From Gonocerus acuteangulatus (lineage: Eukaryota > Arthropoda > Insecta > Hemiptera > Coreidae), in the NCBI GenBank assembly GCA_946811695.1, contig OX328123.1:34949660-35013659 (forward strand): a stretch of DNA of 64,000 bases, read 5' to 3'. The position numbers and the translations under genes are program-made. Under the pieces are notes generated by a model. That model did no database searches, was not told where the DNA came from, and worked only from the letters and a program-made list of their open reading frames with translations. Position 1 is the first letter of the stretch. Every line of letters begins with the position of its first letter. Below are positions 32,055 to 45,040 of the stretch, piece by piece.

Positions 32055-32854
32055 AATGCGTTTCGTCTTTTAGGCTTAGGGTCGGAAAAAGTAGTACTTC
32101 CTTGTATCCCACCACTTTATTTTTCATGCCCTACATGTTTCGTGCTTAATTGATTCGCACCTCATCAGGGGCACTTCTACAACAAAATCCATTTTTGTAC
32201 CTCCCAATATTAAAGATATTTAAAATATACAATATTTTAGAAATCCAGATTTTAAAATAACTTTAACAAACATTTTTTTAAAAGTCCTACCTTGCTAAGA
32301 AGTCCTCTCGTCTCCTCATGTACCTTCTACGGAGGCAGGGGTAATACTAGTCATGTCCTAAGCCTACCAATATGGCCGCGTCTTTATCTATATGTGGTAT
32401 TTGTAAAGTCCGTCCGTCACAACAATTAGGTCTTAATCTATTACGGAATGGAAAATTTGATGCACGTTTCTAAGATCGGTCCTTTTATTAACAGCTGTTT
32501 TTGAATTTTTTAGAATATAAATATTTTCTTTAATTTTTCTTTTCAGCGTGTTTCTTTCTTTGTTAAGTATTTTTACTTCTCTGAAATCAAAACAGTGCTT
32601 TTTTGATATTGCATGGTAGGACTTTTAAAAAAAATGTTTGTTAAAGTTATTTTAAAATCTGGATTTCTAAAATATTGTATATTTTAAATATCTTTAATAT
32701 TGGGAGGTACAAAAATGGATTTTGTTGTAGAAGTGCCCCTGATGAGGTGCGAATCAATTAGGCACGAAACATGTAGGGCATGAAAAATAAAGTGGTGTGA
32801 TACAAGGAAGTACTACTTTTTCCGACCCTAAGCTTAAAAGAACGAAACGCATTA
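32055..32854. mobile_element. Foldback element F
   Basis: Arms of about 240 bases, starting aatgcgtttcgtcttttagg and ending in the inverse (gaacgaaacgcatt). They are nearly identical and include gtttcgtgc and gcacctcatcaggggcac. Bordered on both sides by (AT)n. Element G at 44241-45040 is built the same way and shares the gcacgaaac and gcccctga motifs. Confidence 0.85.
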
Positions 32855-32882
32855 AGAAATATTTTGGGTCATCTACAAGAAT

Positions 32883-32888
<6 letters not shown>

Positions 32889-32946
<58 letters not shown>
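32889..32946. repeat. (AT)n microsatellite
   Basis: Runs straight into the CAGGGTGTCCC end of the next element. Confidence 0.95.
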
Positions 32947-32950
<4 letters not shown>

Positions 32951-34477
32951 GGTGTCCCGTAAATGTCTAGTCATATTGTGAGGGGTGATAGAGGACCCTT
33001 AGGGGAATAACAAATGTTCTATGACGATTTCCCGAATTCTCGCCCATAAGGGAGAAAACGTCGTTTTATTGTTTTTTCGAGACAAACGTACTTTTTAGAA
33101 GAATAATCGTTGTAGCTCCGTCCCAGGTGGTACTACTAAAAAGGGTGTGAAACCAATCGAAAGCTGAGTAAATTTACTATAAGACTAGTTGAGAGTAAAC
33201 GTAAAAATGAATGAATGTAAGTATGTATATCTTACCAAAAGAAGGCAATTCTAAATTTCCTGACATTTTATTGATATTTCTTTCCAGCGTTACTCCTCAA
33301 TAAGCAGGATCTGAGATTTCCGGGTTTCAGAAAAACTTCCTCATTTAACCAGCTTTCCATTCATGTATCACATCCCTGTGTTATTGAAGTATTTGAACGA
33401 TTTAAGAACAAATGTTTTTAAAAAAACATGGATCTGTGAAAAGAAAATTATATTTTCTTCTTCAATTTATTCAAAAAGCTGAAGGGAAATATTTTTTTTA
33501 TAAATGTTTACATAAATATTAAGTAAATATTTACTTAAAAGAATAAAAAAAATTACTTCCACAGATATAAAAAAAAAATCTTAAAACAGTAAATAAATAA
33601 AATACACATTTATTTTGAATTCAGGTAACTAATACTGGGTCCAGGAGACGGCCATTAAGGAACCCCAACCATACATTAACCTAAAAAATTACTATTTTTA
33701 CCTATATCACGCATTTGAACACATTTTTACAGGGCTATGTACATATTATTTATGAGGGATAGAATTTTTAATTACCACAACAAAAACGCATGGGCTCAGA
33801 ATCTCAGTGAGTTTCAGAAGCGTAGCCATCAGTATTAATTTAAGGTAAAGCATTTGTTTTCTAAATATAAGTACCTGTAAAAATGTGTTCAAATGCGTGA
33901 TCTAGGTAAAAATAATAATTTTTGAGGTATATGTATGGTTGGGGTTATTAAAATAAATATGAAGAAAAAAATATAATTTTCTTTTCACAGATCCATATTT
34001 TTTTTTAAACTTTTGTACTTAAACCGTTCAAATACTTCAATAACACAGGGTTGTGATACATGAGTGGAAAGCTGGTTAAATGACAAAGTTTTTCTGAAAC
34101 CCGGAAATCTCAGCTCCTGCCCATTGAGGAGTAACGCTGGAAAGAAATATCAATAAAATGTCAGGAAATTTAGAATTGCCTTCTTTTTGTAAGATATACA
34201 TACTTACATTCATTCATTTTTACGTTTACTCCCAACTAGTCTTATAGTAAATTTACTCAGCTTTCGATTGGTTTCACTCCCTTTCTAGTAGTACCACCTG
34301 GGACGGAGCTACAACGATTATGTTTCTAAAAACCACGTTTGTCTCGATAAAACAATAAAACGACGTTTTCTTCCTTATGGGCGAGAATTCGGGAAATCGT
34401 CATAGAACATTTTTTGTTCCCCTAAGGGTCCTCTATCACCCCTCTCAATATGACTAGACATTTACGGGACACCCTGT
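32947..34477. mobile_element. Foldback element with ACAGGGTGTCCC ends
   Basis: ACAGGGTGTCCCGTAAATG at the left is inverted at 34458-34477 (tttacgggacaccctgt). The arms are about 400 bases of high identity, with further inverted pairs inside (33690-33735 with 33870-33940). Related ends occur at 655 and 2171-2690. The flanks are TA-rich, so the duplication cannot be read. No transposase frame. Confidence 0.85.
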
Positions 34478-35513
34478 ATATATTGGTTATAATTGAAAAT
34501 GTGTACAAAATTACGTTTTTCTAATTGAAAGGAAAGGTTCCTTAGCCAGCAGAAGCCGTCAACTGAAATGTCGATTTTTTGGCACATTTTGGCGCAAAAA
34601 CCTTCTAGGCGCTTATAGTTTTGCGTTAATAGGCTGGAACGTATATTTTTTACATGTTTTCGAATGTAAGTAAATTTCGCTAGGTAAATTTCGGGTTAAC
34701 TCAGTGTCGCTGGAACAAAAATTTAAATGTTAATTAATAGATTATTTCGGGACCAGCAACACTGACTCACCAGGCATAATCTTCCCAATGTTGGCAGTCT
34801 GGTTATGGTTATGGTGTTACAAGGTCATTTTATAATAATCATAATAGCTATAATTACTAATTATCAATAGACTGATAAGGGCCACAATATTAGGAGGACT
34901 TTCCAATATCGGCTTATCCCCGAAGCTTGGATATGAGAACATACAGGAAATAGAAGATTTAACAGCTGACTGCTCTAGTCTCCCACCTGCCGTCCTTCTC
35001 ATGAAGATCATCCCTGCCTGATGATATAACCAATCTTATCGGATAAGTAGTATAATCTAATGCTCAATATATCAAGCCATAATCAAATATAAAACGGGGA
35101 AATTAAATTTGATTGACTGGATCCGATCATCATCCAATCAATTTGTCGAAGAAATTAATAACTCAGTAAAAATGTTGTACAAGTTAACTCTCCGATAGAG
35201 AGTAGAGCCTAATAGGCCGCCCTGTAGTAAAGTTGTAGAATATATTTCTGATAGCAGTCATGGATTGCGTAATGACCATTAGAATTAGTAGTTATAGTGA
35301 AACATAATGTTATCTTACCTGTTTTGAAAGCTAGCGTGTAAACAGTGCATCTGCAAGGCAATAATTGTTATGAATGAATAGATAGACAAGAGAAATAGGT
35401 ATAATTAAATTCCTCGAGAATCTTACAACACCTTAACACTAACAAGTCTATCAAATAACATTTTAAGAATAACGCCAACATCGTTTTCTGTAAAAAAAGG
35501 GGGAAAAACCAAC
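34478..35513. other. Unassigned DNA
   Basis: No gene was recognised. 35340-35367 repeats one arm of the 4424 hairpin. Confidence 0.4.
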
Positions 35514-36506
35514 TCAGAGCAACTGCGCCATCTTAGCGAGGTTCCGTTCATATCTCTAGTGCTTTTAGTAAAGGAATAGTAGAAGTTATTGGTGGGGTTT
35601 GATCTTTCGGGAAAAATATGAAATAAAACCTGTAACGGAAAATAGATTTAAGGCCCAGCAAAAGGAAACTTACAGTATCATGGCGACATCCGCGACCTTC
35701 TCAATGTTTACTCTTAGAAACGTGTTTCTAAGTTGTTTTAGTGTACTATAACAATGTTTCACATTTTCTTACCTTGTGTTAGGCAAATACTTGTTTTCCT
35801 GTTAAATGCAATTAAAGAAAGCAACAACCAATTAAGAAGTTAGGTAAACAAAAAAAACAAAGACAAAAAAAACTCCGTTCAAAAGAACAAGACTAACAAT
35901 TCAGAAATTTAAAGTCCTTATTTCTCCGATTGACATCGCCCGAAAAAAAATTACATCAAAATATTTTTTGTAAACAATTTAGTAATCTATCGAATGGTTA
36001 CCTTCCACTTACCACGATTTCCCAATCAAAAAATGTATTTACGAAAAATGTATGAAGATCCGAATACTTTTCATGTCTATTAATAAAATATTTTTTTTCG
36101 CATACTTCCTTAACTCCATATATAACCAAAATTTAAACATCTTAGTTGGGATTAATTTCCAAGATGTAGAAAATATTTCACTTGAATCCCGCGATTCTAA
36201 GTACACACAAAAAAATAATGACTTACAAAAACATTGATTCCACTTTTCTCAGAAACGGTTACAGATATCGCCTTAAAAATGGTTTCATTCGTTTTCCAAT
36301 GTTAAGAAACCTATAAAACAAGTACCTGCAAGCATATGAACTCAAAAACGTAAGCGTTACTTTTTATTGCGCGAATTTCGCCCCAAACCAGTGGGCAGAT
36401 TCAGCTGGCTAACGAACTTGACCTTTCAAATTTTTTTCAAAGATTTTTGCACCAAATTTCATCAAAATCGGACCATTTTTGAGCTTGCTAGAGAGCGAAC
36501 AGACAA

Positions 36507-36577
<71 letters not shown>

Positions 36578-36716
36578 CAAATTTGAACCACCGTTATTTT
36601 CGTTATCTAGGGGTTTGGAAATGCAAAATTTTCTAGTCGGCACTTCCTGATTGCGTCATGAGGTCAACCTTATAAGCGGGGTTCATCCCTATAGAGGGAG
36701 GGAGGAACCGCACTAA
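35514..36716 (+). mobile_element. Helitron-like family D, diverged copy
   Basis: Starts near tcagagcaactgcgccatct and ends with the hairpin region ggttcatccctatagaggg...ggaggaaccgcactaa. Internal landmarks (gcgaatttcgccccaaacc, atttcatcaaaatcggacca, an (AT)n array at about 36511-36578) match the copies at 38765, 41533 and 59032. The most diverged of the four. Confidence 0.7.
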
Positions 36717-36945
36717 AGAACCGGGCGGAGAGGAGGGGAGTGAGTAAGATGGGAAACGGAAAAGGGAGAGAAGAGTATGAGAGAGAGAGGTAGAGAGGGG
36801 TGGTGGGGGGGACAGAGAGAAATGGGGGAAGAGATAGAGTTGAAGAGAGAGATAAAGGGGGAGTGAGGGAGAGAGTGGGAGAAAGTGAGAGGGGAGGATG
36901 AGAGAGAGAGATAGACACAGAAAAAGAGAGGGGGAGAGAAGAACC
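36717..36945. repeat. GA-rich low-complexity tract
   Basis: Purine-rich (gagagagag, ggggagag). The minus-strand Ser/Leu/Pro-rich frames here are a consequence of this. Confidence 0.9.
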
Positions 36946-36999
36946 ACTAACATTTATTACTTTTCGAGTTTTTTTTTTTTTTCAAAATAATGGGGTGAG

Positions 37000-37870
37000 T
37001 AAAAAAAATGACCGTTATATAGGTAAAAATCAAAATTTATTTTTCTTCTACTTACAAGGTTTTTAATAACCAAAATATATTCCATTGCGTTCTATTGTAT
37101 GACGCTTTCTGGAAGCCAGCTGTAGAAATCCTTGATGGTACCACTCTTTGGGTTTAGGATCGAAGATCTCACGCCATTTTCAACTTCATTCAAGTTGTTG
37201 AATGTTTTTGAGCAAATGATCTGAACAGGTCTGATGGTGCTAGGTCTGGACTACATGCCGGATGAGAAAGAAGCTCGATTCCATCCAAATCAGCTATATT
37301 TTGTTTTGTATTGCGAGAAGTGTGAGGTCTGGAATTATCTTGTTGGAACAAGACTTGCTCCCTTTTGACTGATCCTGGATACCGCTGAACCAAAACATCG
37401 TAAATTCTCTGCATTTTTACTGAATAGAACAAATACAGAATTGCTTTTCGTAGGGTCGGCTTCGATAGAAGTGAGCAGAGCATTCTGGTTAACTACTGAA
37501 ACACACCCTGATACAGATTTCTTTACAAGGCTCAAATCACCTTCATTCAATTTTTGGAACCGCCTTCTCACCGTCCTTTCATTCGAAGAGTTCATCCCCA
37601 AATTCAACCACTAAACGAATGGCTTCAGTTGCTAAAAACTTCCGTTTCCAAAAATAAAGCAAAATTATGATAATTCCGTACTGTAGAGTCTTTGTGAAAA
37701 AAGGGGAGCTATAGAAGTATTGACCCCGGATAGAGGGCATGCTGGTTACTAAATGATTCAAAATGATTAAACTTCTTATCACAATTCTTAGCCCCCCCCC
37801 CCCCCAATGTAAATAAGAGAGGAATTACGATGCAAAGTTCAAACACAAAGGAAACGGTCATTTTTCCTGA
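37000..37870 (-). pseudogene. mariner-family transposase remnant
   Basis: On the minus strand, in order: a helix-turn-helix-like WKRKFLATEAIRLVVEFGDE, then NERTVRRRFQKLNEGDLSL and ALLTSIEADPTKS, then VLFQQDNSRPHTS and LLSHPACSPDLAPSD. These are the HTH-linker and the second and third parts of the DD34D catalytic core of mariner transposases. Here the two Asp are about 35 residues apart. Frames change between 37579, 37480 and 37335, and the first catalytic Asp region and the C-terminus are poor. aaaaatgaccgtt near 37003 and its inverse aacggtcattttt near 37855 may be the terminal repeats. Dead copy. Confidence 0.75.
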
Positions 37871-38353
37871 TTAGATTAAAAACGATTGAATTTAGCAATA
37901 TTTCTTTATATAAAGTTTAAAGAGGATTAAAAGTCCTACAACTTTCATAGTTATAACAGTTTTTTTTATCGTGAATAGTTAAAGCTTCTTGAATATATAC
38001 AATTTTTCTCAATTCTGAGGAAAATCCATTAACTCTTTATTATTAAGCTATTACCCGGCGTGCTATGCTACACCTACTTTGTGCATCTATAAAAGGAAAA
38101 ATAAATTAGGAACCAAATAATTAATATTAAACTCTAATAGCGCAAATCTAACTATTTGGTTTCATTGTTGTTTTTTTTCTTCATTGTTTCTCGTGATCTC
38201 CGAACTCTGAGTCATAGACGATTGTAACCTAGCCTATGACTCTCCCCGTGTCAAGACGTACCTGTGTGCAAAAGTTGGTCAAAATCGGTCAAACGGTGTG
38301 GATTTGTATAAGGAACAAACAGACAGACAAGTGATTTTGAAATATATAGATAA
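37871..38353. other. Unassigned AT-rich DNA
   Basis: 38040-38340 contains phrases (gcgtgctatgctacacctac, caaacagacagacaag) typical of decayed Helitron-like sequence. No gene. Confidence 0.35.
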
Positions 38354-38418
38354 ACTAGCTGAATACCCGTGCTTCGTCACTGCAGATAAGTTGTTATTTT
38401 ATTGCGTTGAATAATGTA
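38354..38418 (-). repeat. Family E 3'-end fragment
   Basis: actagctgaatacccgtgct followed by tcgtcactgcagataagt is the inverse of the terminus of the family E elements at 46640-46674. Confidence 0.75.
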
Positions 38419-38764
38419 TCTTGGCCTCGTGACCAGTTAACAGAATAAGGACAGAAAAGTAATCCAAAGTGGGAAGTGCCAGTATTGATTGGCTCCTTCC
38501 AAAAGTGTTATCATCATTATTATTTGTTATTCAAACTATTTTATTTTTTCGTACTTACTTATTTATTATTTTTTATTGAGTTATTTTCATTTATTTTATT
38601 ATTATTATTTATTCACGTATTTATATTTAATTTTTTTTTTTTTTTTTTTTTGTCATTTGTATTAATCAATTTCTGTATATATTATTAATTATATTTGTGA
38701 GCAAACTTAACTAATGTACTTTAAAAATGTACAGATGTTAAATAAACGTATTATTTAAAAAAAG

Positions 38765-40458
38765 TCCGTCTCGCAGGAACTGCATCATCTTAGCGCGGTT
38801 CCGTTCATATCCCTAGTCTAATTTGGAAAGATTAAAATAGCAGCAGTTATTATTTGGGTTCCAACAGTCTTCTTTTTTAAATTAATTATTATAATGGCAT
38901 GTCAACCCTTAAGGTCACTAACGCCATTCCTGTGTGTAGTAAAGTCTTGAAAGGTCATGATTTACAATCTTACCTGGAAGGGTCGGCAACACTAGAAACT
39001 GTCCCTCTAGTGACAAGGTCTTGGAATCCTGGAAATCTATATTTCTAACAATAAATTGTTTTTGTTATTTTACTTAACCAGTTTTATTGTCAAATACATT
39101 ATCCAACTATAAGCAATTAAAAAATAACAAGGAATAAAACAGACAAAAAGAACCATTCGAATAAACGAAATCAATTAATTTAAAGTTGTAAGCACTTATT
39201 TCTCCGATTGACATCGCCTAATTAAAACTTTCTTCAGAACCTTTTTTGTAGAGCATTTAGTAAGCTTTCGAATGGTAATCTTCCGCTTCACAAGATTGTC
39301 AACGGTTTTCGAGATACTAACGAAAGTATACAAAGTTACCAAAACTTTTTTTGTCTGATAATAAAATATTTTATTCTAACCCTTCCTTTACTCTAAACGT
39401 AACAAAAATTTCAACATATTAGTGTTGATAAAATTCGAACATGCAGAAAATGTTTCAACTGTATCCCATAATTCTAAGTATCAAAATCAAAGACAAACAA
39501 CCCTCCCTAGGAAGGACGCTAGGCAGTTGAATAGCTATATCTTGGAAATCCATATCTCTAACATTAAATTGTTTTTCTTAACCTGTTTTATTTTCAAATA
39601 CATTATCCAACTATAAGCAATTAAAAAATAACAAGGAATAAAAAACTGACAAAAAGAACAGTTCGAATAAGCGAAATCAATTACTTTAAAGTTTTAAGCT
39701 CTTATTTCTCCGATTGACATCGCCTAATCAAAACTTTCATAAGAACTTTTTTTTTAGAGCATTTAATAAGCTTTCTAATGGTATTCTTCCGTTTACCAAG
39801 ATTCTCAATCTTTTTCGAGATATTAAGGAAAGTAAACAAAGTTACTAAAACTTTTTATGTCTGTTAATAAAATATTTTTTTCTAACCCTTCCTTAACTCC
39901 AAACGTAACCAAAATTTCAACATATTAGTTTTGATGAAAGTAGAACATGCAGAAAATGTTTCAACTGAATCCCATGATTCTAAGTACCCAAACCAAAAAC
40001 GGTATTCAAAAACTATTTTTCAAATTTTCTCGAAAACGGTTAAAGCTATCGCCTTGAAAATGGTTTCATTCGTTTTCCTAGCCCAGGAAGCATATAAAAC
40101 AAGTACTTACAAGCTTATGAACTCAAAAACGTAAGCGTTACGATTTTTTTTGCGCGAGTTTCGCCCCAAACGCCATCTTCCAGTGGGCGGATTCTGCTGG
40201 TTAACGAACTTGACCTTTCAAATTGGACGACGGATTTTTGTACCAAATTTCATCACAATCGGACCATTAGGGAAGCCAGAAATGAGCGAACAGACATATA
40301 TATATATATATATATATATACAAATTTGAACCACCGTTATTTTCGGTCTCTAGGGGTTCTGAAACCCGAAATTTTCTAGTCGGCACTTCCGGATTGTTTC
40401 ATTTTATCAACCTTATAAGCGGGGTTCCTCCCTATGGGGGAGGGAGGAACCGCGCTAA
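38765..40458 (+). mobile_element. Helitron-like family D, full-length (1.7 kb)
   Basis: Begins TCCGTCTCGCAGGAACTGCA. Ends with a strong hairpin (GGTTCCTCCCT ... AGGGAGGAACC) a few bases before CGCTAA, so it starts with TC and ends in CTRR after a 3' hairpin, the structural signature of Helitrons. A complementary motif (gcgcggttcc) lies near the 5' end, as in Helentrons. The interior carries partial internal duplications (39040-39540 and 39540-40080) and an (AT)n array (40300-40320). There is no Rep/helicase frame, so it is non-autonomous. Confidence 0.75.
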
Positions 40459-40486
40459 AAATAATAATAATAATAATGTATCATCA

Positions 40487-41474
40487 AAATTAACGCTACT
40501 ACATAATTTTGTGTAATTTATTATAGCACGGTTCCCGTCATACTATAAGTTATTTATCAATTGATAAGTAACCAAGTATAATGTTTCTTGACATGGGGCG
40601 CTCCGGACCAGTGTCAAGAAACAGATAACGTAAAGATAACCAGTTATCTATAGGTTACCAGTAACAGCTGTTTAACCAGTACAGGCTAAAATTCTTTGTC
40701 AGTTATAAATATAGGTTAACATTTAAAAACGTATATGGGTTCGATTCCCACTATGGGGTGGTGGCTTTTCTTTAGAAAAAAGAAAAGGCATCAGCCCTAT
40801 ACTGGCTAGAAAAGGGTGATAACCAATAGATAAAAATCCCAAAATTCGTAGTTAATAATAATGGACGTTGACATTTAAATAAATAAACATTTAAAAATGT
40901 ATGTTTCCAAGATATCATTTGGAAAAATCCATTATATTTGCGACCATTACCAAGACGTTTTCTGACTGGGATGAGGAGGCTGTGCAAGGGTTCGGGAGAT
41001 TATTACCTCGGATGGACCATCACCAGGTATAGCGTAAACTCTATGGGGGAAAAATTGAAATGAACCGCAATTAAAATGGTGATTTTGTCCCTCATAGCGT
41101 AAAATCTATGAGGGACAGTTTATTTCTAGTAATTCAAGGACTGCCATCATAGTTGAAATTAACCGCAATTAAAAATAATACTATTCATTTAAGGCTTCAA
41201 CAGTGGTCATAAAGCCCAGCCTTCACCTTGGTTGAAAAAATAATACTATGAAATACATTCAGCATGTTGCCTAGGCTTGCCTGCTCTAACCAACTAAAAC
41301 TTCAAACCCCTCTAAAAATACTTAAAAATTCGAATATCAAAAAATCCTTTCTTAGCGAGTGTTTACATCCCAAAGGGAGTGTCCATGCAAAATTTCAAAT
41401 TTTTCTGTCGAGCGGTTTGGGCTGGGCGCTGATAGGACAGTGAGTGAGTGGTATTTGACAAATATATAGTAGAT
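40487..41474 (-). mobile_element. Helitron-like family E, inverted copy
   Basis: The right end gacaaatatatagtaga is the inverse of the family 5' start TCTACTATATATTTGTC. Internal blocks gtcgagcggtttgggctggg and agcacggttcccgtcatac match 45499-47828 in reverse. The 3' hairpin end is missing. A SINE B sits inside. Confidence 0.75.
40735..40890 (+). mobile_element. SINE family B, 5'-truncated
   Basis: Begins in box B (gggttcgattcccactatgg) and runs through ttctttagaaaaaagaaaag to the aaataaataaac tail. Inserted in the family E copy. Confidence 0.85.
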
Positions 41475-41532
41475 GTGTATTACGTTGTAAATTGTGTCAA
41501 GAACCTTTATTTTAAGAATGTTTGGCAACTTT

Positions 41533-42931
41533 TTAGCGCGGTTCCTCCCTCCCCCATAGGGAGGAGCCCCGCTTATAAGGTTGATACAATGAAACAATCC
41601 GGAAGTGCCGACAAGAAAATTTCGCGTTTCAGAACCCCTAGAGACCGAAAATAACGGTGGTTCAAATTTTTATATATATATATATATATATTTGTCTGTT
41701 CGTTCTCTAGGTCAAAGACGAATGGTCCGATTTTGATGAAATTTGGTACAAAAATCAGTCGTCTAATATGAAAGGTCAAGTTCGTTAACCAGCCAAATCC
41801 GCCCACTGGAAGATGGAGTTTGGGGCGAAATTCGCGCAGAAAAAATCGTAACACTTACGTTTTTGAGTTCATAAGCTTGTAAGTACTCTTTTTATAGGCT
41901 TCTTGGGCTAGGAAAACGAATGAAACCATTTTCAAGGCGATAGCTTTAACCGTTTTCGAGAAAATTTGAAAAATAGTTTTTGAATACCGTTTTTGGTTTG
42001 GGTACTTAGAATCATGGGATTCAGTTGAAACATTTTCTGCATGTTTTACTTTCATTAAAACTAATATGTTGAAATTTTGGTTACGTTTGGAGTTAAGGAA
42101 GGGTTAGAATAAAATATTTTATTAACAGACTTAAAAAGTTTTGGTAACTTTGTATATTGTCCTTAATATCTCGAAAAAGGTTGAGAATCTTGGTAAACGA
42201 AAGAATACCATTAGAAAGCTTACTAAATGCTCTACAAAAAAGGTTCTGATGAAAGTTGTGATTAGGCGATGTCAATCGGAGAAATAAGTGCTTAAAACAT
42301 TAAAGTAATTGATTTTGCTTATTCGAACTGTTCTTTTTGTCTGTTTTTATTCCTTGTTATTTTTTAATTGCTTATAGTTGGATAATGTATTTTACAATAA
42401 AACAGATTAGGCAAAATAAGAAAAACAATTCATTGTTAGAAATATAGCTTGCCAAGAGAAAAAGATTCGTTGACGTCTTTTGAATATTTTCAATTGCCTT
42501 TATGCTGTTGGTTTTTTTATTTTATTTTTTAATTGATTTTATCTGTAGAATTATTACTATAGTAAAAGAACACAGGAACGTGTGAAAATATTTGATATTT
42601 TCCAATTCATTGAAACGTATGAAATGAAGTATCGGTAGAAGAGGATTCTAGGGTCTTGCGGACCTGACCCCAGGTATAGCCATAAAACCCTTTGAACAAA
42701 GGCCGAGGAAAATATTATCTGTTTCTATTCTATGCTTTTCAAATGAGAATAGGGATATGAACAGGAACCGGGGTCTCCCGTGGTCTAATGGCTAGCGCCT
42801 TGGATTCATAAGCGGGAGATGGTGGGTTCGATTCCCAACCTCCGGCAGGAATTTATCATCCCACGGCTCGCTGGTGAAATTCCTCGCTACACCCTGGATG
42901 TCGGCGCTAATGACCTAGTTGTAGATGTGCC

Positions 42932-42983
<52 letters not shown>

Positions 42984-43021
42984 GGAACCGCGCTATGATG
43001 ACGCAGTTCCTGCGAGTCGGA
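41533..43021 (-). mobile_element. Helitron-like family D, internally rearranged
   Basis: Starts with the inverse of the 3' terminus (ttagcgcggttcctccctcc) and ends with the inverse 5' terminus (gcagttcctgcgagtcgga). The interior matches 59032-60673 as far as about 42440. A different segment (42440-42740) follows, and then the SINE at 42770 interrupts the last 50 bases. Confidence 0.75.
42770..42980 (+). mobile_element. SINE family A, complete, plus orientation
   Basis: ggggtctcccgtggtctaat, box B gggttcgattccc and the tail domain gatgtcggcgctaatg, ending in about 47 A. Split ggaaccg / ggaaccgcgc at its ends shows insertion into the terminus of the family D copy with a target duplication of about 7 bp. 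Confidence 0.9.
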
Positions 43022-44185
43022 CTTTTTATTCTCGTATTTATCTTTTTTCTTCTTTTATGCAGAAATGAATCTTGGCCTACTTCATGACCTTGCATTATCG
43101 AAATAATTGAATTTCCAGCATGGCTACTGGATAGAGAGAGCGGAGCTATCTGGGATGCATGCGACATTGCTAACATTGTCTTGCAGTGGGGTTTAGCATG
43201 GGGATGCTATCCGGCCTATTTAGATTGCATCTCTCCATAGAAGCTGTGGATGTTTGGGCTGAATACCTCGTTGGCAGGAATCAGGGAAAGCCTCAACATT
43301 TTCCCGCATCACCGAATTAGCACACACAAATGAACAGTTCAATCCAATCACCAGCAAACTCTAAAACCCATACTTAATTTTAGAGGTCTCATTTCAACAG
43401 AATACCCGTCCTTCGCACTCTCTATTTCTCCCTGGGTTTAAGGTGATTCAAAAAGGGCGGGATAAGGTAGAGCCTCATAGGCGGGTCAAAGACATCAGCC
43501 TACCAGAATAGCCCACAGAATATTGAAGACATGAAAAATCAAATCAGATTGGCAATAAATTCAATTTCAGTAACAGAAATACGCAACGGCGAAAAAGATT
43601 TCAGATACCGTCATTTGAAGTGAATAAATGAGGAGGGACGCATTTTTGAACACTTGTAAATACTAGTTGTAAGTTCAATTACAGGATTAAAGTGCAAAGA
43701 AAAAACGGATTTCTGTTTTTAACATGCATTTCTGCAGTGGAAAACTGTATTCCTTTTACAAATTATAACTACGTACCTAATTTGTTTAAAATAAATTAAA
43801 TCTAACAATGTATGTTGATGTTTTTTGAAGTAAACATTTCTTGGATTTATTCAAAAGTAGGTTTGCGTCATTACGATTTAAGTACTTTTTTTTCTTTTCT
43901 TTTTTGAGATAAATGTGGTTTGCGTTAAAAAGCGTTTTTTTTTTTTTTTTTTTTTACAGGGATTTGAGCATTTTACGGCTAAAGGGTGCATCAGATCGAA
44001 AAATTCGCCGATATAAACTCGTCTTAGAATTTGATTTCCTGCAAGAATCTGTAATAAAAACGTATGATGTATGACACTCTATTGGAAATTCCAAAGTTAT
44101 GGTATCCGGGGAAGTACTAGAGGAGGTTTTGAGGTTTAATATGGACTGAAAAGATTTTTCAGGGGTCACAATTAGGGCACAGCAA

Positions 44186-44237
<52 letters not shown>

Positions 44238-44240
44238 TTA
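43022..44240. other. Unassigned DNA
   Basis: Contains a T-run at 43935-43957 and an (AT)n array at 44188-44232. No gene was recognised. Confidence 0.4.
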
Positions 44241-45040
44241 TTTATCTTAGGAGGCATGGGGTCGTTAAAGCAGTCTTCCTTTATTATACTACTTTATTTA
44301 ATAGGCCCGAAAGGTTTCGTGCATCTTTTCTTCGCACCTCTTCAGCAGGTCCACCACATGGAGGGGACAACCGGGTACAGTTGTCCCGGGCCGATCCTCT
44401 CTATTCGGAAAAAAATGTATAGGTTATGAGCTTGTAAAAAGAATGGGGCTTAGAAATATAGACGAGCTTAGCCTATATTTATTAGAATGGGATCTATATT
44501 TTTTTAATGTACATGAAGGACAAAACAAGTGCAGTCCCAGAATAGTACATTTCATTAGGAGTCGTAATAAAACAACATGTACCGAAAGTGACCTTTGCTG
44601 CACCGATTGTCGGCTTTTATTCTCATTTTGCTCAAAACTCAAGCTGAAAATAATTTTAAAACGCCCAAAGTCCTAAAGCAAAGTACTAGAATTTTCATTC
44701 TGGCTCTGAGAAGTGGGGGCCCGGCTCTGGGAAGTGGGGGCCCGTGATCTGGTCCTGGGCCCGGCTCTGAGCCGTGGCGGCCCTGCTCTTCTGGGGGACT
44801 TCTTGCTAGGAAGTCCTCTCATTACCATGTACTCTCTCTGGAGTCTGGCTTAATACTTAAGCGTTAATAAGAGTATTAAGCCAGACTCCAGAGAGAGCAC
44901 ATAGTAATGAGAGGACTTCCTAGCAAGAAGTGCCCCTGAAGAGGTTCGAAGACAACACGCACGAAACATTTTCTGCCTATTAAATAAAGTAGTATAATAA
45001 AGGAAGACTGCTTTAACGACCCCATGCCTCCTAAGATAAA
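44241..45040. mobile_element. Foldback element G
   Basis: The left arm ttatcttaggaggcatgggg and the following 100 bases are inverted at 44930-45040 (ccccatgcctcctaagataa). Similar plan to element F (32055-32854), with shared gcacgaaac and gaagaggt motifs. The middle holds GC-rich short repeats (ctctgagaagtgggggcccg, ggctctgggaagtgggggcc) and a long hairpin. Confidence 0.8.
44799..44930. repeat. 59-bp-arm hairpin, 14-base loop
   Basis: The arms 44799-44857 and 44872-44930 are inverse with only about two mismatches (for example cttcttgctaggaagtcctc against gaggacttcctagcaagaag). It lies inside element G. Its arms also continue the right arm of G, so the element is a palindrome within a palindrome. 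Confidence 0.9.

Noticed and set aside
36633..36953. Ser/Leu/Pro-rich membrane-like protein
   Set aside because: Translation of a GA-rich low-complexity tract.
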